Shown: positions 25,901 through 33,077 of the stretch, one piece after another
Layout of the letters: every line of letters starts with the position of its first letter
Position numbering within the stretch: the stretch's first letter is position 1
Source: Streptomyces sp. HUAS YS2
GTDB taxonomy: Bacteria; Actinomycetota; Actinomycetes; Streptomycetales; Streptomycetaceae
Length of the DNA stretch: 64,000 nt
Assembly (NCBI RefSeq): GCF_033343995.1
Contig: NZ_CP137573.1
Span: forward strand, 5,675,001 to 5,739,000
Reading direction: 5' to 3'
Program-made: the position numbers and the translations under genes
The notes under the pieces: generated by a model
What the model was told of the DNA's origin: nothing
The model's input: the letters and a program-made list of their open reading frames with translations, nothing else
Database searches by the model: none

Positions 25901-26533
25901 TCAGGCGCGCGGGGCCGCGCCCCGCTTCTTCAGCAGGTCCGTCATCAGGTCGATCTCCGACTGCTGGGCGTCGACCATGCCCTGCGCCAGGTTCCGCTCG
26001 ACCTCCACGGAGCACCGCTCGACACAACCCTGGGCCATGTGCACGCCGCCCCTGTGGTGGTCGATCATCAGCTGGAGGTAGAAGACCTCGGCCTGCCGGC
26101 CGCTCAGCGTGTTCAGCTTCGCCAGGTCCGCGGCCGTGGCCATGCCCGGCATGAGGGCGCCCTCGGGCATGTGCATGCCCATGTCCATCCAGGTCATCGG
26201 CTCGGTCCCGGACTCCACCTTCGGCAGCCCCCACAGGTCCAGCCAGCCCAGCATCATGCCGCGCTGGTTGGCCTGCGTGTTGGCGATGTCGTACGCGAGG
26301 CGGCGCACCTCCTCGTCCTGCGTGCGGTCCCGCACGATGAACGACATCTCCACCGCCTGCTGGTGATGGACCGCCATGTCACGGGCGAAACCCGCGTCCG
26401 CCGACTCCCGGGTGGGCGTCGCGGCCGCGGCGGGCTCACCGCCCCACGCGCTGCTCACCGTCGCGTACCCGGCGAAGAGCAGCGCGAGGACGACCGCGGT
26501 GATCGCCACCCAGTGCGTGCGGTTCAGCCTCAC
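25901..26533 (-). CDS. DUF305 (CopM-like) exported protein with Met-rich segment
   Basis: 210 residues. A single N-terminal hydrophobic helix (about 8-27) anchors or exports it. The DUF305 four-helix domain shows FARDMAVHHQQAVEMS and LMIDHHRGGVHMAQG, His-rich pairs that could bind metal. Between them lies a Met-rich run (MTWMDMGMHMPEGALMPGM), of the kind used for Cu(I) in copper-tolerance proteins. CVERC could form a disulfide or bind metal. GTG 26533 overlaps the stop of the DUF3105 gene (GTGA at 26530-26533), so the two are co-translated. A copper or general metal role is inferred, not shown. Confidence 0.88.
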   Translation of the reverse strand: MRLNRTHWVAITAVVLALLFAGYATVSSAWGGEPAAAATPTRESADAGFARDMAVHHQQAVEMSFIVRDRTQDEEVRRLAYDIANTQANQRGMMLGWLDLWGLPKVESGTEPMTWMDMGMHMPEGALMPGMATAADLAKLNTLSGRQAEVFYLQLMIDHHRGGVHMAQGCVERCSVEVERNLAQGMVDAQQSEIDLMTDLLKKRGAAPRA

Positions 26534-27207
26534 TGACCCATCCCCGCACCGGTCTGGCCCTCCGCGCCCATCCCGCCGGTGCACGCGGCGCCCGGCTCGG
26601 GGGTCTGCGGGCCCTGGACGTACTTGGTGAAGAACTGGTCGACGCGCGGGTCGTCCGCGCCGTCCACGGTGACCTGCTTGCCCCAGGCGGACAGCATGAT
26701 GGCGCCGGCCTGGTCCTTCACCGGGCTCATCAGGGAGTACGGGGTCTTGCCGACCTTCGTCTCCAGCTTCTTCACGTCACCGGCGTCGGCCTTGTCGTTG
26801 TACGTCACCCAGACGGCCCCGTGCTCCAGCGAGTGCACGGCGTTCACCTCGGGGACGGCCTTCTTGTAGACGTCGCCGGAGCAGTTCATCCACACCTGGT
26901 GGTGGTCGCCGCCCACCGCGGGCTTCATCGGGTACGTCACCGGAGTGGTGACGTGGTTGCGGCCGAGCTTCTTGGCGTCCCAGGACTTCTCGTCCTTCAC
27001 CGGAGCCTTGGCGGCGGCCTCCTTCTGCTCCTTCTCGTTCGACTCCTTGTTGAGCACCCAGCCGCCGAAGCCGACGAGGCCGAGGGTGACGACACCGGCG
27101 ATGCCCAGGGTCAGGATCCGGTTGCGGCGCTCACGGGCCTGCTCGGCCTTGCGCATCTCCTCTATTCGGGCGCGGCGGTCGGCGGTGGCGGAGCGGTTGG
27201 CAGCCAT
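26530..27207 (-). CDS. DUF3105 membrane-anchored extracellular protein
   Basis: 225 residues. The cytoplasmic N-terminus is highly charged (about 30 residues), followed by one membrane helix (31-53) and a charged linker. The extracellular DUF3105 domain has GGDHHQVWMNCSGDVY, AVHSLEHGAVWVTYN and GAIMLSAWGKQV. The conserved His, Cys and Glu suggest metal binding. The tail ends in a Gly/Met-rich stretch (CTGGMGAEGQTGAGMGQ). The family is almost always next to DUF305, as here, which argues that the two act together. AAGGA stands 9 bases before ATG 27207. Confidence 0.88.
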   Translation of the reverse strand: MAANRSATADRRARIEEMRKAEQARERRNRILTLGIAGVVTLGLVGFGGWVLNKESNEKEQKEAAAKAPVKDEKSWDAKKLGRNHVTTPVTYPMKPAVGGDHHQVWMNCSGDVYKKAVPEVNAVHSLEHGAVWVTYNDKADAGDVKKLETKVGKTPYSLMSPVKDQAGAIMLSAWGKQVTVDGADDPRVDQFFTKYVQGPQTPEPGAACTGGMGAEGQTGAGMGQ

Positions 27208-27286
27208 GGGGAAACGTCCTTCTTCGTGAAATGCGGAATGGTCGGCGTGCATGCGGGACACGTGCGTGCGGGACAGACAGGCCCGG

Positions 27287-27697
27287 CTATGTCCGCAGAA
27301 CCTGGAGGACGTGCAGGTCCGGCGCGCGCGGGCGGGCGCCGGAGCGCGGGATCCGGCCGCCGCCGTCCGAGGCGGCGGCGCGGGGCACGGGACCGGCCGC
27401 CTCGACCGGCGCGGCCGGCGGCGGGGCGGTGAGCACCGCGGGGCTCAGGGCGGGGAGGAGACGGCAGTCGCCGCGGTCGTACGGGCAGAGGTACTCGTTC
27501 AGGGCATGGGGCCCGACCGGAGCAACCGTCCGGCCGGCCGTGATCCCGTCCCCGCCGTGCGAGGGCCCGGCGACGCCGTGCGAGGGCCGGCCGATGTCCG
27601 GACAGAGGAGGAGTACGCCGAGCAGCGCCGCCACGGCACTCAGCAGTGCCATGGGACGCGCGTGACGTGGGATGCGGACGTGCCGCGGGACCCCCAT
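27287..27697 (-). CDS. Hypothetical small exported or membrane protein
   Basis: 136 residues from ATG 27697. The N-terminus is basic (RHVRIPRHARP), then a hydrophobic stretch (MALLSAVAALLGVLLLCP) that could be a signal or anchor. The rest is Pro/Gly/Ala-rich, with CPYDRGDC as the only ordered-looking element; the three cysteines in total may form a disulfide. A TACGAT hexamer 8 bases before the ATG fits leaderless transcription. Low complexity keeps the call modest, but codon position bias looks like coding DNA. It lies upstream of the DUF3105 gene and diverges from glnA2. Confidence 0.5.
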   Translation of the reverse strand: MGVPRHVRIPRHARPMALLSAVAALLGVLLLCPDIGRPSHGVAGPSHGGDGITAGRTVAPVGPHALNEYLCPYDRGDCRLLPALSPAVLTAPPPAAPVEAAGPVPRAAASDGGGRIPRSGARPRAPDLHVLQVLRT

Positions 27698-27927
27698 GGG
27701 CCGAGATCGTAGTGGTCCGCGCCCCTCCACCGGCAGGGTGGGCGGGAACGATCGGGCGAATACCGGTCGGGATCGGCCGCTCCCCCGTTACCTGCGCCAC
27801 ATCTGAACAGGCAGTATGGGTGTGCAACGTGCACGAAACCATGTGGTGGGATGCTCAGGTGCCCCCCGATGAGCCCCGAGGCGGTGGGAGCAGGCGGCCT
27901 GACCAGCAAGGATGGGTAGGAACGTAG

Positions 27928-29289
27928 ATGGACAAGCAGCAGGAGTTCGTCCTCCGTACGCTCGAGGAGCGCGACATCCGGTTCGTGCGCCTGTGGTTCA
28001 CCGACGTGCTCGGCTTCCTCAAGTCGGTCGCCGTGGCCCCCGCCGAGCTCGAGCAGGCCTTCGACGAGGGCATCGGCTTCGACGGCTCGGCGATCGAGGG
28101 CTTCGCCCGGGTCTACGAGTCCGACATGATCGCCAAGCCCGACCCGGGAACCTTCCAGATCCTGCCGTGGCGGGCCGAGGCCCCCGGCACCGCGCGGATG
28201 TTCTGCGACATCCTCATGCCGGACGGCTCGCCGTCCTTCGCCGACCCGCGCTTCGTGCTCAAGCGGATGCTGGCCAAGACCTCGGACCTCGGCTTCACCT
28301 TCTACACCCACCCCGAGATCGAGTTCTTCCTGCTGAAGGACAAGCCGCTGGACGGCAGCCGGCCGACCCCCGCGGACAACTCCGGCTACTTCGACCACAC
28401 CCCGCAGAACGTCGGCATGGACTTCCGCCGCCAGGCCATCACGATGCTCGAGTCCATGGGCATCTCCGTGGAGTTCAGCCACCACGAGGGCGCGCCCGGC
28501 CAGCAGGAGATCGACCTGCGCTACGCCGACGCGCTCTCCACGGCCGACAACATCATGACCTTCCGCCTGGTCATGAAGCAGGTCGCCCTCGAGCAGGGCG
28601 TGCAGGCCACGTTCATGCCGAAGCCGTTCTCCGAGTACCCCGGCTCGGGCATGCACACCCACCTGTCGCTCTTCGAGGGCGACCGGAACGCGTTCTACGA
28701 GTCGGGCGCGGAGTACCAGCTGTCGAAGGTGGGCCGCTCCTTCATCGCCGGCCTGCTCAAGCACGCCGCCGAGATCTCGGCCGTCACCAACCAGTGGGTC
28801 AACTCCTACAAGCGCATCTGGGGCGGCTCGGCCCGCAGCGCGGGCGCGGGCGGCGAGGCCCCCTCGTACATCTGCTGGGGCCACAACAACCGTTCGGCCC
28901 TGATCCGGGTCCCCATGTACAAGCCCGGCAAGACCGGCTCCGCCCGCGTCGAGGTCCGCTCCATCGACTCCGGCGCGAACCCGTACCTGACGTACGCGGT
29001 GCTGCTCGCCGCGGGCCTGAAGGGCATCGAGGAGGGCTACGAACTCCCGGCCGGCGCCGACGACGACGTCTGGGCCCTCTCCGACGCCGAGCGCCGCGCG
29101 ATGGGCATCGCCCCGCTCCCGCAGAACCTCGGCGAGGCGATCGACCTGATGGAGAAGAGCGAACTGGTCGCCGAGACGCTGGGCGAGCACGTCTTCGACT
29201 TCTTCCTGCGCAACAAGAAGCAGGAGTGGGAGGAGTACCGCTCCGAGGTCACCGCCTTCGAACTGCGGAAGAACCTGCCGGTTCTGTAA
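27928..29289 (+). CDS. glnA2: Glutamine-synthetase-like enzyme, GlnA2 type (probable gamma-glutamylpolyamine synthetase)
   Basis: 453 residues. Catalytic GS-I motifs are present: HPEIEFFLL, HHEGAPGQQEIDLRYADAL, GSGMHTHLSLF and NRSALIRVP. The ammonium-site motif reads FDGSA (51-55), whereas true GS-I enzymes have FDGSS. The Tyr-adenylylation loop (NLYDLPPEE in GlnA) is missing; the aligned region is only EGYELPAGADDD. In Streptomyces coelicolor GlnA2 has been reported to glutamylate polyamines rather than ammonia, and these features agree. AGGA stands about 8 bases before ATG 27928. A very strong terminator follows. glnE lies 4 kb downstream but probably acts on GlnA, not on this protein. Confidence 0.9.
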   Translation: MDKQQEFVLRTLEERDIRFVRLWFTDVLGFLKSVAVAPAELEQAFDEGIGFDGSAIEGFARVYESDMIAKPDPGTFQILPWRAEAPGTARMFCDILMPDGSPSFADPRFVLKRMLAKTSDLGFTFYTHPEIEFFLLKDKPLDGSRPTPADNSGYFDHTPQNVGMDFRRQAITMLESMGISVEFSHHEGAPGQQEIDLRYADALSTADNIMTFRLVMKQVALEQGVQATFMPKPFSEYPGSGMHTHLSLFEGDRNAFYESGAEYQLSKVGRSFIAGLLKHAAEISAVTNQWVNSYKRIWGGSARSAGAGGEAPSYICWGHNNRSALIRVPMYKPGKTGSARVEVRSIDSGANPYLTYAVLLAAGLKGIEEGYELPAGADDDVWALSDAERRAMGIAPLPQNLGEAIDLMEKSELVAETLGEHVFDFFLRNKKQEWEEYRSEVTAFELRKNLPVL

Positions 29290-29305
29290 GCGCAGGTCAG
29301 AGCAG

Positions 29306-29629
29306 TTAGAGCCTGGAAATGACGCTCAGGGCCGACGGTGGCGAACCGTCGGCCCTGAGCCGTCTCACACGGCCTGGGCCGTCCCTGGGCCGTCGGACGT
29401 CGGATCGGGGCCCTCGTTCGAGCAGCGGCAGGACACGTCGCGCGGCAGTCGGCACGTCGCTGTTCCAGCGGCTGATCGCTGCCACAGCCGCGCGCCGCAG
29501 GGATGAATCCTCAAGCAGGAGGGCGCCAACGTAGCCATCCAGTGCCGCCGCCCCGAAGCCGGCGAACGCCCGCAACAGTCGACCCGGCGGCTCAACGCGC
29601 CCGGGTCGCGGCAGGCTGCCCCGCACCAC
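29306..29629 (-). pseudogene. HEAT-repeat-like remnant in the glnA2 downstream gap
   Basis: The 399-base space between glnA2 and the next gene holds an open frame of 107 codons. Its middle (about 29375-29570) reads like a HEAT or armadillo repeat: LDGYVGALLLEDSSLRR followed by AAVAAISRW and AARRVLPLLERGP. The last 18 or so codons are just the glnA2 terminator, and the first 20 are Pro/Arg-rich, so the ends are not natural. I read it as a fragment of a decayed HEAT-repeat gene. Nothing else is visible in this gap. Confidence 0.3.
29324..29360 (+). terminator. Strong terminator hairpin of glnA2
   Basis: GCTCAGGGCCGACGGT and its perfect 16-base complement flank a 5-base loop, 35 bases after the glnA2 stop. 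It is one of the strongest hairpins in the window. Confidence 0.85.
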
Positions 29630-29688
29630 CCGCCGCCGGTTGCATCGACGGGCGCTCCCGGCCGGGGAGCGTCACGGGCAGCCCGGGG

Positions 29689-30339
29689 TCAGCCGCCACC
29701 CGAGCCGGCCGAGGCCGAACCGCCAGAGGTCCAGCGGGAGTTGGGCTGCGGCCGATCGCGCGTGCTGCGCTCGGTGCGCAGCGCCACCACGATCCCACCC
29801 GGGCCGAGCAGAGCCTTCAACGCGTCGGCGAGCCGCTGCGGGTCGCCGCCGAACGGGAGCGCGATCCGCTCCCGGGAGCCCCGTAGGACGAGTTCCAGCG
29901 CGAGCGTGGAGACGGCCGGCTTGTAGTCCCCCTGGTACGGCTCCACCACCTTGTGCGTCAGTCGCACCTCGCGCAGGGTCTCGACGGGCAGCCAGACGTC
30001 CGGCCCGGCGCCCCGGACCAGCCGCAGGGACGCGGGCTCCCCGGCCGGAGCGAACTCCACCCGCAGGATGTCCCGGGCCCGGGAAAAGGCCAGCGCCGAC
30101 CAGCCGATCAGGTACTCCAGCCCGGCGATCACCCCCACCACCACGAACACGGTCGACGCCCGCGTCCCGGCCAGCGCCATCCAGAGGGCGACGACCAGGG
30201 TCGGCCCGCCCAAGGCGAGCGGAGTGAACAGCGCCGGCCCCACCGAGATCAGCGCGTTCCACACCGGCCCGGTCGGGCCGGCGCGCAGGACCAGATCCGT
30301 CGAGTCGGGGCCTTGTCTCAACAAGGGATCGGTGGCCAT
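29689..30339 (-). CDS. Membrane protein with PH-like cytoplasmic domain, unknown function
   Basis: 216 residues. Two hydrophobic segments (about 30-52 and 60-82) are followed by a beta-rich part (ILRVEFAPAGEPASLRLVRG, VWLPVETLREVRLTHKVVEPY, LALELVLRGSRERIALPFGGD) and a final helix (PQRLADALKALL). This order resembles bacterial PH-like domain membrane proteins. The tail is Ser/Gly-rich. ATG 30339 has TACGCT 6 bases before it and is probably leaderless. No neighbour explains its role. Confidence 0.75.
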   Translation of the reverse strand: MATDPLLRQGPDSTDLVLRAGPTGPVWNALISVGPALFTPLALGGPTLVVALWMALAGTRASTVFVVVGVIAGLEYLIGWSALAFSRARDILRVEFAPAGEPASLRLVRGAGPDVWLPVETLREVRLTHKVVEPYQGDYKPAVSTLALELVLRGSRERIALPFGGDPQRLADALKALLGPGGIVVALRTERSTRDRPQPNSRWTSGGSASAGSGGG

Positions 30340-30345
30340 GCCTCC

Positions 30346-30351
30346 AGCGTA
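30346..30351 (-). promoter_or_regulatory. -10 element (TACGCT) of a leaderless promoter
   Basis: On the minus strand TACGCT ends 6 bases before ATG 30339. GGAGG lies directly against the ATG, too close to serve as a ribosome site. Confidence 0.5.
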
Positions 30352-30420
30352 GGACCGGCCCGCAAGAGCGCCTCGACCATATCCGGCCAATGGGGCACGA
30401 CTTCTGACGGCCCGTAGCCC

Positions 30421-30681
30421 TCAGCCGGCGGGCACGGCGGGCTCCCAGCGCTCGAACCACGGGTCGGGCCACTGCTCGGCGGCGGCCATCGGCGGCCCGT
30501 GCGGCGCGGTCCAGAACATTCCGGCCTGCTCGTCGGGCGACGGGAGCGGCGGGCGGGTCATCTCGATGTAGCGGGCGGTCTTGGTGCGGCCCCGGTCGAC
30601 GACGACGCCGCGGGCGGCCAGGACGGGCTGGAGGCGCTCGAGGCGGTCGGAGAGGACCTTGCCGGCCCCCAGGGCCCTGTC
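30421..30681 (-). pseudogene. C-terminal fragment of a lost gene, directly behind the lectin stop codon
   Basis: An 86-codon frame continues in phase after the stop codon of the lectin gene (30682-30684) and has no start of its own near the front. It reads LGAGKVLSDRLERLQPVL, ARGVVVDRGRTKTARYIEM, then EQAGMFWTAPHGPPMAA and WPDPWFERWEPAVPAG. Aromatic-rich ends and normal high-GC codons suggest a genuine protein C-terminus. I do not recognise the family. The simplest reading is that the lectin cassette replaced or interrupted the 5' part of this gene. Confidence 0.55.
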
Positions 30682-31071
30682 TCAGAGCAGCCACGTCTGG
30701 GTGTCGTCGCCGGTGAAGTCCGCCTGGACGAGCGGCCCGATGCCCCCGAATCCACCCTCGCCTATCTGGATGACCTTCAGGGAGTGCTCCGCCCTGATCG
30801 TGTATCCCCTCTTCTCGCCCGACGGACTGATGGCGAACAGTTGATTCTTCCCGCCGTGCCAGTCCCAGAGGATGGCCCGGGCCCCGCTCGCCGTGGACGC
30901 CCCCTCGATGTCGAGGACCTTGGGCTGGCCGGCCGGATCGTCGTTCGTCCGGAATTCCGGCGTGGCGATGCGAAAGAGACCGGACGGCGGTACGCGTTGG
31001 AACTGAATCCGCAGATCCGGCACCGAATCAGGATCGTGGTAGAGCTGCGTCATGAAGGTCGTTCCACTCAC
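30682..31071 (-). CDS. Beta-trefoil (ricin-type) lectin, C-terminal two thirds
   Basis: 129 residues from GTG 31071. It carries trefoil repeats: LRIQFQRVPPSGLFRIATPEF, QPKVLDIEGASTASGARAILWDWH then NQLF, and TIRAEHSLKVIQIGEG ending DDTQTWLL. The KVLDIEGAS and QTW elements are ricin-B hallmarks that bind galactose-like sugars. No signal peptide. The start overlaps the stop of the upstream half by 4 bases (GTGA at 31068-31071). The two products together make one complete trefoil. Codon use is noticeably less GC-rich than in neighbouring genes. Confidence 0.7.
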   Translation of the reverse strand: MSGTTFMTQLYHDPDSVPDLRIQFQRVPPSGLFRIATPEFRTNDDPAGQPKVLDIEGASTASGARAILWDWHGGKNQLFAISPSGEKRGYTIRAEHSLKVIQIGEGGFGGIGPLVQADFTGDDTQTWLL

Positions 31072-31328
31072 GGGAGGTGGGCGCCACTCCGCATCGACGC
31101 GCCGGCCACGTCCAATACCTTCCCCGAGGACGTGTGAAGGATCCTGTAGGAACCGTCTGCGAGTTCTTGCGCACGCCAGCGCTGAGCGGGCCCGATGAAT
31201 TTCCGAACGATGCCGAATCCCTCACCGTTCAGGCCGCCCTCCGGCATCATCGCCATTTGCGTTTCCGTGTTGAACAGGGGCCCTTCGAACGACGGGCGGT
31301 AGGGGTTCTCGATGGGTTCCTCTGGCAT
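31068..31328 (-). CDS. Beta-trefoil (ricin-type) lectin, N-terminal third
   Basis: 86 residues starting MPEEPIENPYRP at ATG 31328, with GGAGG 6 bases before it. After an N-terminal segment rich in Met and Gly it gives the first trefoil unit: IGPAQRWRAQELADGSYRILH, then GKVLDVAGASMRSGAHLP and the stop. A trefoil would normally continue with another strand exactly where this frame ends, and that strand is encoded in the next gene. Either translation of two chains is coupled and they pair, or a single-base change has broken one gene. No export signal. Confidence 0.65.
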   Translation of the reverse strand: MPEEPIENPYRPSFEGPLFNTETQMAMMPEGGLNGEGFGIVRKFIGPAQRWRAQELADGSYRILHTSSGKVLDVAGASMRSGAHLP

Positions 31329-31459
31329 GGGGTTCCTCCCGCCGAACGAAGCACCCCGAGTTCCTGGTCCCTGGTTCCAGGCTATGCAGCCCACACTCGT
31401 GATCGCATCCGGCCGGAAACGTGTTGACCCGGCCCGGCGGGGCCGCCGAGACTGCGGCG

Positions 31460-31975
31460 GTGAAGATCGAATCTGTGGTCACCGAGCGGCTGTTGCTGCA
31501 CCCGCTGTCCGTCGCCGAGGCCGAGCGGATCGTCGAGGGCGAGGCCCTGCCCGGCGACCGGTGGGCCAAGGGGTATCCCGAGGACGGGAGCCGGAACGGG
31601 GGCCGTGGCTTCCTGCGCGGCTGTGCGGAGCGCGGGGACCCGGGGGTGTACCGGGCGTACGAGATACGGCGGCGGGAGGACGGCTTCGCCATCGGCGGGA
31701 TCGGCTTCCACGGGCCGCCGGACGAGGAGCGGTTCGCGACCGTCGGCTACAGCCTGGTGCCGGACGCGCGCGGGCAGGGGTACGCGCGCGAGGCGCTGGG
31801 CGGGCTCATCGGGATCGCCCGTGACGCCGGAGCCGCCGGCGTGAAGGGCGACGCCAACCTGGACAACCTCCCCTCGCAGCGGGTGATGGAGGCCGCCGGG
31901 ATGACGTACGCGGGCGAGGACGAGCGCGTGCGGTACTACCGGCTGGAGTTCGCGGCCGGCACCGGCTCCGCCTGA
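31460..31975 (+). CDS. GNAT-family N-acetyltransferase (RimJ/RimL type)
   Basis: 171 residues from GTG 31460 (VKIESVVTERLLLHPLS). The RimJ-type opening TERLLLHPL, the beta-strand AIGGIGFHGPPDEE, the acetyl-CoA loop VPDARGQGYAREALGGLI and the C-terminal NLPSQRVMEAAGMTYAGEDE are characteristic. It transfers acetyl to an amine of a protein N-terminus or small molecule; the substrate is unknown. It converges with the VOC gene, with 1 base between the stop codons. Confidence 0.87.
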   Translation: MKIESVVTERLLLHPLSVAEAERIVEGEALPGDRWAKGYPEDGSRNGGRGFLRGCAERGDPGVYRAYEIRRREDGFAIGGIGFHGPPDEERFATVGYSLVPDARGQGYAREALGGLIGIARDAGAAGVKGDANLDNLPSQRVMEAAGMTYAGEDERVRYYRLEFAAGTGSA

Positions 31976-31976
31976 C

Positions 31977-32408
31977 TCAGCGTTCCGACAGTTCCGACGG
32001 GGCCTCCTGGACGACCCAGGTGTTCCCGTCGGGGTCGGCGAAGGTCATGAACGAGTTCCAGGTGTCGCCCCTGCCGTCCTCCCAGCCCGTCGCGCCGACA
32101 TGCCGGATCGCGCTGACCGGGACGTGGCGGTCGACGAGCTCCGCGCGGGCCGCCTCGATGTCCGTGACGCACAGCTGGAGGCCGTGCAGCGAGCCCGGGG
32201 CCATCGAGCCCGCGCCGGGGGCCTCCGGCATGCCGGACAGCATCGCGATCGAGCAGCGCGAGCCGGGCGGGGTGAGCTGGATGATGCGCACGCCGGGGGC
32301 GACCTCGTTGTCCAGGTCCACGGTGAAGCCGACCCTGTCGGCGTAGAACTCCTTCGCCCGTTCCAGGTCGGTGACGGGGACCGGTACGACTTCCAGCGTC
32401 CAGTTCAT
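31977..32408 (-). CDS. VOC/glyoxalase-fold protein
   Basis: 143 residues with two beta-alpha-beta-beta-beta modules: VVPVPVTDLERAKEFYADRVGFTVDLDN, and GLQLCVTDIEAARAELVDRHVPV with FADPDGNTWVVQEAPS. Glu of the last strand and early residues could bind a divalent metal. Members include glyoxalases, dioxygenases and antibiotic-binding proteins; the exact job is unclear. Eight bases separate it from the upstream flavin-fold gene, so the two form an operon. Confidence 0.88.
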   Translation of the reverse strand: MNWTLEVVPVPVTDLERAKEFYADRVGFTVDLDNEVAPGVRIIQLTPPGSRCSIAMLSGMPEAPGAGSMAPGSLHGLQLCVTDIEAARAELVDRHVPVSAIRHVGATGWEDGRGDTWNSFMTFADPDGNTWVVQEAPSELSER

Positions 32409-32417
32409 GCGCCCTCC

Positions 32418-32921
32418 TCAGAAGCGCCAGCGGGTCTGGCCGAACGGGTCGCCCTTCGCGAAGCCGAAGGCCGTGCGCGGGGCGACCGCGAACACCACGG
32501 CGGGTCCACCGTCGCCCACGAACGTGCCGTCCCGCACCTCGAACCGCCATTCCGCGCCGTACTTCTCCTCGTACGCCGCCGCCAGCGCCCGCAGCCGCGT
32601 CTCGTCCGTGACGCGCTCCGCCGCGCCCTCCACCACCAGGTCCGTCCCCTCGTCGAACCGGCCCGAGCCGGTGGTCAGCACGACCTCCGGGTTCTCCGCC
32701 AGGTTGCGGGCCTTGCGCTCGTCGGGGCCGGTGCAGAAATGCAGCGCGCCGGCGGACCAGACGGCGATCAGCGGGGTCACGTGGGGGCGGCCGTCCGGGC
32801 GTACCGTCGTCAGCCAGAACATCTCGGCTGCCGCCAGCCGCTCCTGCGCCTGATGCCAGGGCAGTGCCCCGGCCTTCGGGTCGCTGTAACGGGGATCCAG
32901 TTCCGTGGTCCGCGGTTCCAT
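32418..32921 (-). CDS. Pyridoxamine 5'-phosphate oxidase-like FMN/F420-binding protein
   Basis: 167 residues, split-barrel fold. Signature strands are MFWLTTVRPDGRPHVTPLIAVW, GALHFCTGPDERKARNLAENPEVVL and DLVVEGAAERVTDETRLRALAAAY. This pattern occurs in the actinobacterial F420/FMN-binding branch. Substrate unknown. GGGAGGA stands 7 bases before ATG 32921. The promoter region contains three tandem 12-bp repeats. It precedes the VOC gene and diverges from glnE. Confidence 0.85.
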   Translation of the reverse strand: MEPRTTELDPRYSDPKAGALPWHQAQERLAAAEMFWLTTVRPDGRPHVTPLIAVWSAGALHFCTGPDERKARNLAENPEVVLTTGSGRFDEGTDLVVEGAAERVTDETRLRALAAAYEEKYGAEWRFEVRDGTFVGDGGPAVVFAVAPRTAFGFAKGDPFGQTRWRF

Positions 32922-32936
32922 GATGGTTCCTCCCGA

Positions 32937-32972
32937 TTCCTGAGGCAGTTCCTGAGGCAGTTCCTGAGGCAG
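32937..32972 (-). repeat. Three perfect tandem copies of a 12-bp unit
   Basis: TTCCTGAGGCAG occurs three times in a row without a mismatch, 15-50 bases upstream of the FMN-binding protein start. On the transcribed strand the unit is CTGCCTCAGGAA, with CCTCAGG as a small dyad. Copy number may vary between strains. Confidence 0.95.
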
Positions 32973-33077
32973 TCCCGACGCGGTCCTGCTGCGGTGAAGA
33001 CTCCGCTCGCGGCGCGGACTCATCGCTGCGGATAGGCTCGTTCCGCACGAGGTGACGCGGCTGGAGGGAGCGGCGGG

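Noticed and set aside
27698..27927. GlnR box upstream of glnA2
   Set aside because: GTTAC and GAAC are present near 27786-27808, but their spacing does not fit the known GlnR pattern.
31060..31080. Programmed frameshift joining the two lectin halves
   Set aside because: No slippery heptamer or downstream structure is visible at the junction; a GTGA restart or a mutation explains the arrangement more simply.
32937..32972. CRISPR array
   Set aside because: The 12-bp units are directly adjacent with no spacers and no cas genes are nearby.
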